A DNA stretch of 47,297 bases from an uncultured Muribaculaceae bacterium (GCA_904502025.1 CAJGDJ010000016.1:1-47297); one strand, 5' to 3'; counted from the first letter of the stretch, positions 1-8,230 are shown. Notes: generated from the letters alone by a model not told the origin. Made by a program: numbers and translations.

Positions 1-183
1 GGGATTACTTTTCAGATACACTTCAAGATTATTGGCGGTTTGTTTGCCAAAGGTTATCTTGCGAATGTCGCCGATTGAATAGGATTTAACTTTTCCTCCT
101 CCATGTAGAGTGAGATACTTCGGTGTGTCGGCCATCGCCACAATGGCTACCGATAAAAGAAACAAGGTAATTAGTTTTTTCAT
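1..183 (-). CDS. Secreted protein, N-terminal part only (runs off window)
   Basis: The first 61 codons read on the minus strand from an ATG at 183 give a signal peptide (two lysines, then a Leu/Ile/Val stretch ending at Ala-Met-Ala) followed by a short segment ending in Gly-Asp-Ile-Arg-Lys-Ile-Thr-Phe. The rest lies outside the window. It starts 30 bp after the oxyR stop, in the same direction, so the two may share a transcript. This leader and the following Lys-Ser-Tyr-Ser-Ile-Gly-Asp pattern resemble the start of secreted proteins common in Bacteroidales, but the domain that would define the function is missing. Function unknown. Confidence 0.6.
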   Translation of the reverse strand, partial: MKKLITLFLLSVAIVAMADTPKYLTLHGGGKVKSYSIGDIRKITFGKQTANNLEVYLKSNP

Positions 184-213
184 AATTCTCTATGTTTGTT
201 GTTTACTATAATA

Positions 214-1143
214 TTAATATACCGATACTTGCGATGTAGCGAGAGAAAGCATTGCTTTTGGCACTGAGGCTTGTATTTCTTCAACGATTGCTTGTAGTAT
301 TGTGTGACGAATAAAATTTTTATTAGTAGCAGCTACAAGATGACGTGTGGGAACAGGTATAGCAAAGGGTCGCACCAACTCTTTTTGGCTTTCGCTCAAC
401 TGTTGTGTTGCCATCCATGGAATAAATGTAACACCACAACCACTTTCAACCATACGCATAAAGGTTTCAATGCTTCCAAGGCTATAAGTCATTTGACTTT
501 CTTGTGCCGACTTTATTTGGCAAAATTTCACCATTTGATCACGGAAACAATGTCCTTCGTCGAGTAACCATAGTTGATGATTTTGTAAGTCGCTACTTTT
601 TACCAACTGCTTTTCATATAACGGGCATGACTTTGACACGTATGTCATATAAGGCTCATGGAATAAATGTGTAGTTGTGTATTCGTCCATTCCGTCAATA
701 TCGGCAAGAATACCGGCATCAATATCACCCGAGAGTAAGGCTCGTTTGATTTCCGAAGTTTTCATCTCGGCGATGCGTATCTCGAGTTTGGGATATTTCG
801 CTATCAGCTTTGAAAAAAATCGGGGTAAAAGATATGGGGCAATTGTAGGAAGAATTCCCAATGTAAATTTTCCTGCCACCTCTTGTTTTTGCTCTTGCAC
901 AAGATTTTTTATCTGCTCGGCTTGAACAAGCACCTCTTTTGCTTGTTTTATTACTATAGCTCCGGCTGCTGTGGGTGCGATGGGCTGTTGTGAACGATCA
1001 AAGATTTTCACTTCAAGTTCATCTTCAAGTTTCTGAATCATCGCACTCAATGTGGGTTGTGTTACATTGCAATACTCGGCAGCTTTGGTGAAATGGCGAA
1101 ATTTCTCAAGAGCCACAATATATTCAAGTTGTTGTAAAGTCAT
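214..1143 (-). CDS. oxyR: LysR-type redox regulator OxyR
   Basis: A 309-residue LysR-family transcription factor. The N-terminal winged helix-turn-helix covers residues 2-60. The effector domain contains Cys199 and Cys208 in the context GHC-FRDQMVKF-C, the same spacing and numbering as the peroxide-sensing disulfide pair of E. coli OxyR, so peroxide sensing by disulfide formation is well supported. The gene is divergent from dps, a classical OxyR target, and the 139-bp gap holds a palindrome suited to LysR binding (1178-1195). The ATG at 1143 gives the normal N-terminus MTLQQLEYI. Length is typical of the family. Confidence 0.95.
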   Translation of the reverse strand: MTLQQLEYIVALEKFRHFTKAAEYCNVTQPTLSAMIQKLEDELEVKIFDRSQQPIAPTAAGAIVIKQAKEVLVQAEQIKNLVQEQKQEVAGKFTLGILPTIAPYLLPRFFSKLIAKYPKLEIRIAEMKTSEIKRALLSGDIDAGILADIDGMDEYTTTHLFHEPYMTYVSKSCPLYEKQLVKSSDLQNHQLWLLDEGHCFRDQMVKFCQIKSAQESQMTYSLGSIETFMRMVESGCGVTFIPWMATQQLSESQKELVRPFAIPVPTRHLVAATNKNFIRHTILQAIVEEIQASVPKAMLSLATSQVSVY

Positions 1144-1177
1144 ATCCTACAATATGTTATATACAATTATAAATTCT

Positions 1178-1195
1178 ATCTATCGTGCAATAGAT
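1178..1195. promoter_or_regulatory. Candidate OxyR operator (6-bp inverted repeat)
   Basis: ATCTAT at 1178-1183 and ATAGAT at 1190-1195 form a perfect inverted repeat with a 6-base spacer. CTAT and ATAG halves are the building blocks of known OxyR sites. The centre lies about 50 bp upstream of the transcription start predicted for dps, where a LysR activator normally binds. OxyR binding here is inferred. Confidence 0.45.
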
Positions 1196-1203
1196 TTTGT
1201 CGG

Positions 1204-1234
1204 TTGCTCAGTTATGATACCCGATATATCTTTG
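1204..1234 (+). promoter_or_regulatory. dps promoter (TTG-N20-TATCTTTG)
   Basis: TTG at 1204-1206 and TATCTTTG at 1227-1234, separated by 20 bp, match the Bacteroidetes housekeeping promoter (TTG near -33, TAnnTTTG near -7). The predicted leader to the dps ATG is about 45 nt. Confidence 0.7.
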
Positions 1235-1282
1235 CAATACAAAGAAAAGAAAAAATATTAACAACTCAAAATAATTAAGATT

Positions 1283-1771
1283 ATGAAAACTTTAGATTAT
1301 CTCCACATGAATGAAAATAGTGCAAACGCAGTAGTTAACACATTGAAACAACTCCTTGCCGATTTCCAAGTTCATTATACAAATCTTCGTGGTATGCACT
1401 GGCACATCGAAGGTCGCGGATTCTTCGTGCTGCACGAAAAATTTGAAAGCATGTATGACGACATGGCAAGCAAAATCGACGAAGTGGCTGAACGCATCTT
1501 AATGCTCGGTGCAACACCCGAAAATCGCTTCAGTGAATATCTCAAAGTTGCCAAACTTCCCGAAGTTACAGGTATCACATGCAGTGAAAGTGCAGTAACC
1601 CACATTCTTGACGCTTATAAATATCTCATCGGGCTTGAAAAAGAAGCACTCGCAGTTGCCGAAGAAGCTCACGATGTTGTTACTGCCGATATGCTCACAG
1701 GCTACATCGCCACTCAAGAAAAAATGGTGTGGATGCTTGTTGCGTTCAGCAAGAGAAATTGCAACAAATAA
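1283..1771 (+). CDS. dps: Dps ferritin-like DNA-protection protein
   Basis: A 162-residue Dps. This cytoplasmic dodecamer oxidises Fe(II) with peroxide and stores the iron, protecting DNA. The inter-subunit ferroxidase ligands are in place: His39 (in MHWHIEG), His51 (in LHEKF), Asp66 and Glu70 (in DEVAE), with the same spacing as His51/His63/Asp78/Glu82 of E. coli Dps. The gene is monocistronic, has its own housekeeping-type promoter and a strong terminator, and is divergent from oxyR, so peroxide induction through OxyR is likely. Confidence 0.96.
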   Translation: MKTLDYLHMNENSANAVVNTLKQLLADFQVHYTNLRGMHWHIEGRGFFVLHEKFESMYDDMASKIDEVAERILMLGATPENRFSEYLKVAKLPEVTGITCSESAVTHILDAYKYLIGLEKEALAVAEEAHDVVTADMLTGYIATQEKMVWMLVAFSKRNCNK

Positions 1772-1849
1772 ATCTCCTTAAATCTCACTCTTATATTGAT
1801 ACTTATTAACCACAAGATGCAATTATAAATTAGGATTAGTATTTATTAG

Positions 1850-1879
1850 AAAGGGATTGCCCGCGAGGACAATCCCTTT
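1850..1879. terminator. Hairpin terminator after dps
   Basis: AAAGGGATTG (1850-1859) pairs perfectly with CAATCCCTTT (1870-1879), loop of 10 nt. The stem ends in a short T run followed by T-rich sequence. It separates the convergent dps and aminopeptidase genes and may act on both strands. Confidence 0.8.
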
Positions 1880-1905
1880 TGCTATTTTATTGCTTAATAC
1901 ACACT

Positions 1906-3204
1906 TTAGCAGTTAAAAAACTCAGTGAAAGCACGAATTGTATAGATATGGTCGATTGTTGATGCAGTTTCGCGAACAGAGTGCATTCCCCACATGGCAG
2001 CACCCATATCCACACCTCGAAGGTCGATTTGAGAAGTTAAGATATTTCCAAGTGTTGAGCCTCCTGCCACATCACTATGGTTTACAAAATATTGGCATGG
2101 CACTCCGGCACGTTCACAAATGGTTTTGAACACTGCTGCCGAATCGGCATCGGTCATATACTTGCAATTGGCATTTATCTTGATTACCGGTCCTCCACCA
2201 AGCACCGGGTGATTTGTAGGATCTTGTTTTTCTACATAGTTGGGGTGAACGGCATGAGCATTATCGGCCGACACCATAAACGAGCGAGCCACTGCACGCA
2301 GATAATCCTCCTCATTACCCCCTTGACACGCATTTATGCGACGCAAAATATGATCGAGAACAGGCGATGCTGCTCCTTGTTTTGTGCCACTGCCGGTTTC
2401 TTCGTTATCAAAGATTGCCATAACTCGAGTTTGAGCACCATCGCCCGATTCAAGCAACGCTGTCATCGCAGCATGAGCCATGCTTAAATCGTCAAGACGT
2501 CCCGATGTGATAAATTCATTATTTACCCCCACAAGGCATGCCTTTGTTGTGTCATAAAGCGATAAGTCAAAATCAATAATATCTGACGTATCAACTCCAA
2601 GTTCCTCAGCAACTAATCGCAACACATAGCCGTTTTTTTCGGCTATATCATTTATTTGTCCTATAATAGGGAGCATATCTTTTTGACGAGAAAGTGGATT
2701 ACCTTCGTTTACGGCACGATTAAAGTGAATTGCCAAATGAGGAATGGTCAAAAGTGGACGGTCAAACTTTACCAATCGAGTTTCGGGATTCAACGGATCA
2801 TCGGTGCGAAGCATCACACGCCCTGCGATAGATAATGGACGGTCAAACCATGTGTAGAGAATTGGGCCACCATATACTTCGGTATTTAGCTTCATCATAC
2901 CACCATCACTCACCATTTCGGGGTTAGGTTTAATGCGGAAGCAAGGAGAATCGCTATGTGCCGAAATAATTTTATAACCGGCTGAGGCTCCACCCTCTCC
3001 AACTACAAATCCAAATATTGCCGAATTGTTTTTCACCACATAATATTTGCCACCCGGTACTAATTCCCACTTTTCAGTAGCGTCAAGACATGTAAAGCCA
3101 TTGGCTTCTAATCGTTGACGAATAGTTTTTACAGCATAGAAATTAACTACACTGCTATCCATAAACGACAATAAGTCATTAATATATTTTTTTGAATTTT
3201 CCAT
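1906..3204 (-). CDS. apeB: M18-family aminopeptidase (aspartyl aminopeptidase type)
   Basis: A 432-residue metallopeptidase of the M18 family, which removes N-terminal residues from peptides in the cytoplasm and forms a large tetrahedral dodecamer. Visible metal-site motifs are SAHSDSPCFRIKP (first His, about residue 83), GRLDDLSMA, FDNEETGSGTKQGA (Asp and Glu-Glu of the two-zinc site), VSADNAHAVHPNY, and the C-terminal NHSDVAGGSTLGN. Length fits the family (about 430). It is the last gene of a tight minus-strand operon and starts 21 bp after the DUF5063 gene. Substrate preference (Asp/Glu or broader) cannot be read from the sequence. Confidence 0.93.
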   Translation of the reverse strand: MENSKKYINDLLSFMDSSVVNFYAVKTIRQRLEANGFTCLDATEKWELVPGGKYYVVKNNSAIFGFVVGEGGASAGYKIISAHSDSPCFRIKPNPEMVSDGGMMKLNTEVYGGPILYTWFDRPLSIAGRVMLRTDDPLNPETRLVKFDRPLLTIPHLAIHFNRAVNEGNPLSRQKDMLPIIGQINDIAEKNGYVLRLVAEELGVDTSDIIDFDLSLYDTTKACLVGVNNEFITSGRLDDLSMAHAAMTALLESGDGAQTRVMAIFDNEETGSGTKQGAASPVLDHILRRINACQGGNEEDYLRAVARSFMVSADNAHAVHPNYVEKQDPTNHPVLGGGPVIKINANCKYMTDADSAAVFKTICERAGVPCQYFVNHSDVAGGSTLGNILTSQIDLRGVDMGAAMWGMHSVRETASTIDHIYTIRAFTEFFNC

Positions 3205-3225
3205 GTTTAATTATCCGGTTTAGGG

Positions 3226-3756
3226 TTAATATTCATCTTCATCATTTGCATTGTGGCGAAGGTGATTTAGTGGACGCATCACATTACAAAGCAATCGACT
3301 CCAATAACTGTCAAAATCACTTTTCACTGCCACAAGAGCCACTTCAATCATAGATTGATGTGCTTCTTTTATTGTTTCAACAAAATTATACAACACTTGA
3401 AATATATCGGCAAGAGTTTCTGACACACTTGCAGCAATAGGAGTATCGGAATATTTCATATCCTCCTCAAATACCTCAAGAAATAAGTCATCAGCTCCCA
3501 TAAGATTTTCAACATTGCGACGTACCGATTCATAGTAATCTTCCTCAAGAACACTTTCAAGATAGGCATCTTCATCGTCGGCAAGAGGGTTTATTCGCAA
3601 ATCGGTTGTAGCAATATAAATGCGAGGCAATAATCGCAACATTGAGGCTACAAATTCGTCGCGAGTGCTTTCTCGTGCATTTTCTATTGCCATGCAATAT
3701 TCATTACATAGTGCAATAAAAGCCAATGAATTAGTATTTAGTGTTGTTTGTTCCAT
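3226..3756 (-). CDS. DUF5063 domain protein
   Basis: A 176-residue acidic, all-helical protein without signal peptide or membrane segment. Its pattern (Asn-Glu-Tyr-Cys near the start, an acidic middle, and Asp-Ser-Tyr-Trp near residue 150) fits the DUF5063 family of Bacteroidetes, for which I know no biochemical function. It lies 3 bp after nadD and 21 bp before the aminopeptidase, so it is almost certainly cotranscribed and perhaps translationally coupled with nadD. Function unknown. Confidence 0.75.
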   Translation of the reverse strand: MEQTTLNTNSLAFIALCNEYCMAIENARESTRDEFVASMLRLLPRIYIATTDLRINPLADDEDAYLESVLEEDYYESVRRNVENLMGADDLFLEVFEEDMKYSDTPIAASVSETLADIFQVLYNFVETIKEAHQSMIEVALVAVKSDFDSYWSRLLCNVMRPLNHLRHNANDEDEY

Positions 3757-3759
3757 ATA

Positions 3760-4335
3760 TTATTTGTATAGTTTGTTTTCCTTTATATAATTCCACACTC
3801 TTTGTGGTAACATTGCACTCACATCAATATCTTTTGCTATTGCATTACGTATCTCTGTACTTGATATATCGGCAAGAGGGGCTTCAACTGTTACAACATT
3901 TTTATCTTGAATTGGTTTTAACTCATAACCCGGACGTGGATATACCACTACTCCAAATTCATCAATTATGCGTTGATAATCTTTCCACCGGTCAAACACA
4001 TTCCAATTATCGCCACCTATCACTAATCGAAACTCATATTTGGGATATTGTTGCGACAGTGCTTCAAGCGTATTAATAGTATATGATGGACGTGGCATCG
4101 ATAATTCAATATCGCAAACCTCAACCCCCTCAATTCCTTTGGTTGCAAGATGTAACATTGCCAAACGATGTTTATCATCAAGCAAATCACTCGACGCCTT
4201 AAATGGGTTTTGTGGAGAAAGCGTGAGCCACACCTCATCAAGATATTGCGATTGGCTCAAAAATTTGGCAAGCATCACATGACCCTTATGCACAGGGTTA
4301 AATGAACCTCCAAATATTCCCACAACCTTTGCCAT
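3760..4335 (-). CDS. nadD: Nicotinate-nucleotide adenylyltransferase
   Basis: A 191-residue NadD, which adenylates nicotinate mononucleotide with ATP to deamido-NAD in NAD synthesis. The nucleotidyltransferase signature GGSFNPVHKGH is at residues 9-19 with the two histidines that bind ATP, and the second signature ISSTEIR lies near residue 160. Length is typical. It is 23 bp downstream of gmk and 3 bp upstream of the DUF5063 gene in the same operon. Confidence 0.96.
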   Translation of the reverse strand: MAKVVGIFGGSFNPVHKGHVMLAKFLSQSQYLDEVWLTLSPQNPFKASSDLLDDKHRLAMLHLATKGIEGVEVCDIELSMPRPSYTINTLEALSQQYPKYEFRLVIGGDNWNVFDRWKDYQRIIDEFGVVVYPRPGYELKPIQDKNVVTVEAPLADISSTEIRNAIAKDIDVSAMLPQRVWNYIKENKLYK

Positions 4336-4358
4336 CGCCTATAATCAAATTGTGATTG

Positions 4359-4925
4359 TTATTTCACAAATTCTTCAATGAGCGTTGCTGTTTGAGCAAT
4401 AGCAGTTGCCAAGTCATCATTCACAACTTGAAAATCATAATCTTTAGCAAAACCTATTTCATACTCAGCCTTTCCAACACGTTCATCTATAACTTCGGCA
4501 CTATCAGTAGCACGACCTTCAAGGCGGCGACGCAACTCCTCTACACTTGGTGGCATAATAAATATACTACGAGCTTGGTCGCCATAGAGTTTCTTCACAT
4601 TAACTCCACCTTTTACATCAATATCGAGAACCACATTGTGTCCGGCTTCGCAAATGCGAGCAACCTCACTCTTTAACGTGCCATAATAACGTCCCGGATA
4701 TACCTCTTCATATTCAACAAAGGCATCTTCGCTTATCGCTTTGCGAAATTCATCATCGGTAAGAAAAAAGTAATTTACACCATGCTGTTCCCCCTCTCGA
4801 GGCAGCCTATTGGTTGCCGACACCGAAAACTGCATATCGATTTTCCCCTCTGCAAGGATAGCATTGATAATTGTTGATTTTCCACAACCCGAGGGAGCCG
4901 AGATTATTATGATTTTTCCTGCCAT
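4359..4925 (-). CDS. gmk: Guanylate kinase
   Basis: A 188-residue guanylate kinase converting GMP and ATP to GDP and ADP. The P-loop APSGCGKST is at residues 10-18. The GMP-binding segment (NRLPREGEQHGVNYFFL, then VEYEEVYPGRYYGT) and the lid region with Arg-Arg-Arg-Leu-Glu-Gly-Arg follow in normal order. It starts 6 bp after the yicC stop. The yicC-gmk-nadD order is widespread in Bacteroidetes. Confidence 0.97.
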   Translation of the reverse strand: MAGKIIIISAPSGCGKSTIINAILAEGKIDMQFSVSATNRLPREGEQHGVNYFFLTDDEFRKAISEDAFVEYEEVYPGRYYGTLKSEVARICEAGHNVVLDIDVKGGVNVKKLYGDQARSIFIMPPSVEELRRRLEGRATDSAEVIDERVGKAEYEIGFAKDYDFQVVNDDLATAIAQTATLIEEFVK

Positions 4926-4931
4926 AATCTG

Positions 4932-5807
4932 TTACATTACATTTAGCACTTGCTCCTTGATTTGCTCAAGTTCATCTTTCATTCTCACCACAAGCTTTTG
5001 CATTTCGGCATGGTTACTTTTAGATCCGAGAGTATTTATCTCACGTCCCATTTCTTGCGAGATAAACCCAAGTTTTTTCCCTTGCCCATGAGTATCGTTC
5101 ATCGTTTCAATGAAATAGTTGAGATGTTGAGTGAGACGTTGTTTTTCTTCATTGACATCTAATTTTTCAATATAGAAAATCATTTCTTGCTCAAGACGAC
5201 CTTTATCAAAATCAATCTCTTTAAGCTTTGCAAGTCCATCTTCAATGCGAGTGCGAATCTTTGCTATGCGTTCACCCTCATATTGAGGCACTTCGCTTAA
5301 TCTCGCTCGAATATTTTCAATGCGTTGAGCAAAAAACTCTTCAAGCTTCTTACCCTCTTCACGACGAAATTGCATCAAGCCTTCAACTGCTTCATCAACA
5401 GCCTTAACAAGAGCTTCGCTTTCTTCTTCGCTTAATGATGTTGATGTTTCAGACTTCATTACTTCAGGCATTCGCAACAACACGCTATACCAATCTTCGG
5501 GCATAGGTATTGAAAGTTCTTGCGACATTTTTTCAACCTGTTTTTTATATTCAACCATCAAAGGGATATTGAGCGTTGCAGCGGTTTCGCTGGCTACCGT
5601 TTCAACATGCACACATAAATCCACTTTGCCTCGCTCAAGACTATGAGCTATGCGATTGCGAAGTTCAAGTTCTTTTTCTCGATATGCAGCCGGCACTCGT
5701 GCTGTCATATCAAGCTGTTTGCTGTTGAGTGATTTTATCTCAACGGTGATTTTTTTATTTGGGATTTCGACCACCGATTTGCCAAATCCCGTCATTGATA
5801 ATAACAT
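4932..5807 (-). CDS. yicC: YicC/YloC family endoribonuclease
   Basis: A 291-residue YicC-family protein. The family hallmark LLSMTGFGKS is at the N-terminus, and the C-terminal DUF1732 region contains LGFISQEMGREINTLGSKS. E. coli YicC acts as an endoribonuclease on small RNAs. I start it at the ATG at 5807 and not at an in-frame ATG at 5840, because a promoter element TAACTTTG on this strand (5845 to 5838) overlaps the upstream codons and the family begins right at the SMTGFG block. It heads the operon with gmk, nadD, DUF5063 and the M18 peptidase. Confidence 0.93.
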   Translation of the reverse strand: MLLSMTGFGKSVVEIPNKKITVEIKSLNSKQLDMTARVPAAYREKELELRNRIAHSLERGKVDLCVHVETVASETAATLNIPLMVEYKKQVEKMSQELSIPMPEDWYSVLLRMPEVMKSETSTSLSEEESEALVKAVDEAVEGLMQFRREEGKKLEEFFAQRIENIRARLSEVPQYEGERIAKIRTRIEDGLAKLKEIDFDKGRLEQEMIFYIEKLDVNEEKQRLTQHLNYFIETMNDTHGQGKKLGFISQEMGREINTLGSKSNHAEMQKLVVRMKDELEQIKEQVLNVM

Positions 5808-5837
5808 TATAAGGCTATTTTTATATTTATTTTTTTG

Positions 5838-5845
5838 CAAAGTTA
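5838..5845 (-). promoter_or_regulatory. -7 element for the yicC operon
   Basis: Read on the minus strand, TAACTTTG matches TAnnTTTG and sits about 30 bp upstream of the chosen yicC ATG. No clear TTG lies at the -33 distance. It decides the start codon choice for yicC. Confidence 0.55.
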
Positions 5846-5866
5846 AGTTTTAAGCACGAAAATGCG

Positions 5867-5874
5867 TAAATTTG
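5867..5874 (+). promoter_or_regulatory. -7 element for tsaB
   Basis: TAAATTTG matches TAnnTTTG, 21 bp upstream of the tsaB ATG, and is divergent from the yicC element within the same 88-bp gap. The -33 element is not clear. Confidence 0.55.
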
Positions 5875-5895
5875 TAGCGAAAATCTTACAAAAAA

Positions 5896-6591
5896 ATGGC
5901 AGTAATATTAAATATCGAAACTTCCACCAATGTTTGTTCGGTTGCAGTAACAGCTGAAGGAATGGTACTAACCCACTTTGAAAACTTCGAAGGTCAAAAC
6001 CACGCAGCACTATTGAGTGGTTATATTAAAACATGTCTTGACTATCTTCGCGAAAAAGAAATGAAGCTCGACGCCATAGCTGTGAGCATCGGACCTGGAA
6101 GTTATACCGGGTTACGAATTGGGCTTTCTGAAGCTAAAGGGCTTGCATACGCTCTCAATATTCCTCTCATTGGCATCGACACTCTGCAAATTATGGCTGT
6201 TTCGGTGATGTTCAATCATGATATTGACCCCGATTCACTTTTTGTGCCAATGATTGATGCTCGTCGCATGGAAGTATATACTGCCGTTTATGACATGGCT
6301 CTTGGATCCCGTCTTTCCCCCACTCCACTCATTCTCGATGAAACATCATATCGCGAATGGCTCGACGCAGGAGAAAAACTTATATTCTTTGGCAATGGCA
6401 GCGACAAATCGAAAGAATTGCTTGAATCACGCCCTAATGCTCGTTTTATCGATGATATTAATCCTCTTGCTGTTGATATGATGGCACTTGCCGAACGAGC
6501 CTACACACAACAGCAATTCCTCGACCTCGCATACTCTACCCCATCTTACCTCAAAGAATTCCAAGCCACTAAACCAAAAAAATTGTTATAG
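5896..6591 (+). CDS. tsaB: tRNA N6-threonylcarbamoyladenosine biosynthesis protein TsaB
   Basis: A 231-residue ASKHA-fold protein. TsaB is the non-catalytic dimer partner of TsaD in making t6A37 of ANN-decoding tRNAs. The N-terminal ILNIETSTNVCSVAV and the diagnostic SIGPGSYTGLRIGLSEAKGLA (about residues 65-86) are both present. Length is typical. It is divergent from the yicC operon and followed by a different transcription unit that has its own -7 element at 6650. Confidence 0.95.
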   Translation: MAVILNIETSTNVCSVAVTAEGMVLTHFENFEGQNHAALLSGYIKTCLDYLREKEMKLDAIAVSIGPGSYTGLRIGLSEAKGLAYALNIPLIGIDTLQIMAVSVMFNHDIDPDSLFVPMIDARRMEVYTAVYDMALGSRLSPTPLILDETSYREWLDAGEKLIFFGNGSDKSKELLESRPNARFIDDINPLAVDMMALAERAYTQQQFLDLAYSTPSYLKEFQATKPKKLL

Positions 6592-6649
6592 TTTAATTCA
6601 TTATTTCAAACAATATCAAATATTACGACTAAGTTATTCTTTAATTTGT

Positions 6650-6657
6650 TATATTTG
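6650..6657 (+). promoter_or_regulatory. -7 element for the antitoxin-like gene
   Basis: TATATTTG fits TAnnTTTG and lies 24 bp upstream of the ATG at 6682. No clear -33 TTG. This promoter may now also drive the flavodiiron gene, since nothing but the toxin remnant separates them. Confidence 0.5.
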
Positions 6658-6681
6658 CAAAACAATAATCGATAAATCTTT

Positions 6682-6891
6682 ATGTATGAACAAGAAATGA
6701 ATTCATACAGATTCGGAACCGGTCAAGAACCAACCGATGAAATGCTTAAACAAGTCATGAAAGAAGCTGCTCAAGAAGCTCGCGAAAGTAGCAAAAGAGC
6801 ATCGGAAACTCACTTTGAGCAAATGCGTAGCAATATTGCGAAAAACAAAGCTATGTGGGCAGAACGCATAAACAACATTATAAATGGATAA
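6682..6891 (+). CDS. Small helical protein, probable antitoxin partner of a zeta-type kinase
   Basis: A 69-residue, highly charged, mostly helical protein without signal peptide. It overlaps the next frame by 8 bp (ATGGATAA), and that frame starts like a zeta-toxin/P-loop kinase, so position and coupling suggest that this is the antitoxin or companion protein. I recognise no DNA-binding fold. A second ATG five codons in (6697) is an alternative start. The frame is intact although the toxin partner is cut after 37 codons. Confidence 0.65.
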   Translation: MYEQEMNSYRFGTGQEPTDEMLKQVMKEAAQEARESSKRASETHFEQMRSNIAKNKAMWAERINNIING

Positions 6892-6997
6892 GCACAAACC
6901 CGAATTAATAATTATTGCCGGACCTAATGGCTCAGGCAAAACTTCTATAACAAAAAGGTTCCTTCATCATTTTTCAAAGAAATTTGCTATACATTAA
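6884..6997 (+). pseudogene. Truncated zeta-toxin-like P-loop kinase (37 codons)
   Basis: From the ATG at 6884 the frame reads a hydrophobic beta-strand (ELIIIAGPNGSGKTS) with a complete Walker A motif, GPNGSGKT, at residues 13-20, followed by a basic helix. It then stops at TAA 6995-6997. Zeta-like kinases of this type are usually near 200 residues, so everything downstream of the nucleotide loop is missing. The next gene starts 13 bp later, so the rest of the toxin was deleted and not merely frameshifted. No catalytic activity is expected. Confidence 0.7.
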
Positions 6998-7010
6998 ATT
7001 ATTTCCAAAT

Positions 7011-8174
7011 ATGAATAAAAATATTACTCCATCAATTAAATATATCGGCGTTGACGATACTACGCTCGATCTTTTTGAGAGTCAATATATAATTCCCAAT
7101 GGGATTTCGTATAATTCTTATCTCATTATAGACGAAAAGATTGCAATAATGGATACAGTTGATTGTCGCATGAGCAAAGATTGGTGGGCTAACCTTGAAG
7201 AAGCTCTCAATGGTCGCACTCCCGACTATCTCATTGTGCAACACATGGAACCCGACCATGCCGGCAACATCGCCACTGCTATGGCTAAATATCCCGACAT
7301 GAAAGTGGTAGCTTCAACAAAAGCCATTGCTATGCTTCCTCAATTTTTTGAAGGAGTAGATTTCAATGGGCGTACGATTGCAGTAAATGAATATGAAAAA
7401 TTAAGTCTCGGCACTCACACCCTACAATTTATAATGGCTCCTATGGTGCATTGGCCTGAAGTTATGGTTACATACGACCATGCCGACAAGGTGGTTTTCT
7501 CTGCCGATGGATTTGGTAAATTCGGAGCTTTATCACATGATGAAGACTGGGCTTGCGAAGCTCGCCGATACTATTTTAATATCTGTGGCAAATATGGAAT
7601 ATCCGTTCAATCATTGCTCAAGAAGCTCGCTACACTTGATGTAAAATGTATATGTCCTCTTCACGGACCTATCCTCTCTGAAAATCTTGAATATTATATA
7701 GGTCTTTACGACACATGGAGCAAATATGAAGTTGAAACCGATGGTATTTTCATTGCATACGCATCAATTCATGGTGGCACAAAAGCCACTGCACTCAAAT
7801 TGGCTGAAATATTAAAAGAGAAAGGAGCTGCAAAAGTTGCAATTACCGATTTGAGTCGCGATGATATGGCCGAAGCCGTAGAGGACGCATTCCGATACGG
7901 ACGACTAATTGTTGCCGCTTCTTCTTACGATGGCGATGTGTTCCCTCCAATGTATGACTTCCTACACCATCTCAAACTCAAAGCATATCAACGTCGTCGC
8001 GTAGGTATCATTGAAAACGGTTCGTGGGCACCATCAGCAGGACGTGTAATGAAAGAAATGCTTGGCAAAATGAAAGAACTTGACATAGTTGAACCCACGA
8101 TAACAATTCGCTCTACAATGAAACAAAGCGATCTCTCAGCTTTGGAAGCACTCGCCGATGCAATATTAAAATAA
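7011..8174 (+). CDS. Flavodiiron protein (FprA-type oxygen/NO reductase)
   Basis: A 387-residue class A flavodiiron protein. The N-terminal metallo-beta-lactamase-like domain carries the diiron ligands: His78, Glu80, Asp82 and His83 in QHMEPDHAGN, a further His in MVHWPEV, Asp in FSADGFG and His in CPLHGP. A C-terminal flavodoxin domain (from about residue 250, YASIHGGTKAT) binds FMN. These soluble enzymes reduce O2 to water or NO to N2O and protect anaerobes. I use the ATG at 7011, because an earlier in-frame ATG at 6984 lies within the toxin remnant. It ends at a clear terminator. Confidence 0.93.
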   Translation: MNKNITPSIKYIGVDDTTLDLFESQYIIPNGISYNSYLIIDEKIAIMDTVDCRMSKDWWANLEEALNGRTPDYLIVQHMEPDHAGNIATAMAKYPDMKVVASTKAIAMLPQFFEGVDFNGRTIAVNEYEKLSLGTHTLQFIMAPMVHWPEVMVTYDHADKVVFSADGFGKFGALSHDEDWACEARRYYFNICGKYGISVQSLLKKLATLDVKCICPLHGPILSENLEYYIGLYDTWSKYEVETDGIFIAYASIHGGTKATALKLAEILKEKGAAKVAITDLSRDDMAEAVEDAFRYGRLIVAASSYDGDVFPPMYDFLHHLKLKAYQRRRVGIIENGSWAPSAGRVMKEMLGKMKELDIVEPTITIRSTMKQSDLSALEALADAILK

Positions 8175-8200
8175 AACAACATAGCATAACAAATAAACAG

Positions 8201-8230
8201 GTCATCTAAGTCTTAACCGACATAGATGAC
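8201..8230 (+). terminator. Terminator after the flavodiiron gene
   Basis: GTCATCTA (8201-8208) pairs with TAGATGAC (8223-8230), followed by TTATTTATTT. Confidence 0.65.

Noticed and set aside
2077..2487. 136-codon plus-strand ORF inside the M18 aminopeptidase gene
   Set aside because: Lies opposite a well-conserved enzyme, with no start signal and unlikely composition.
5808..5840. Earlier ATG start for yicC
   Set aside because: It overlaps the minus-strand promoter element at 5838-5845, and the extra residues are not family-like.
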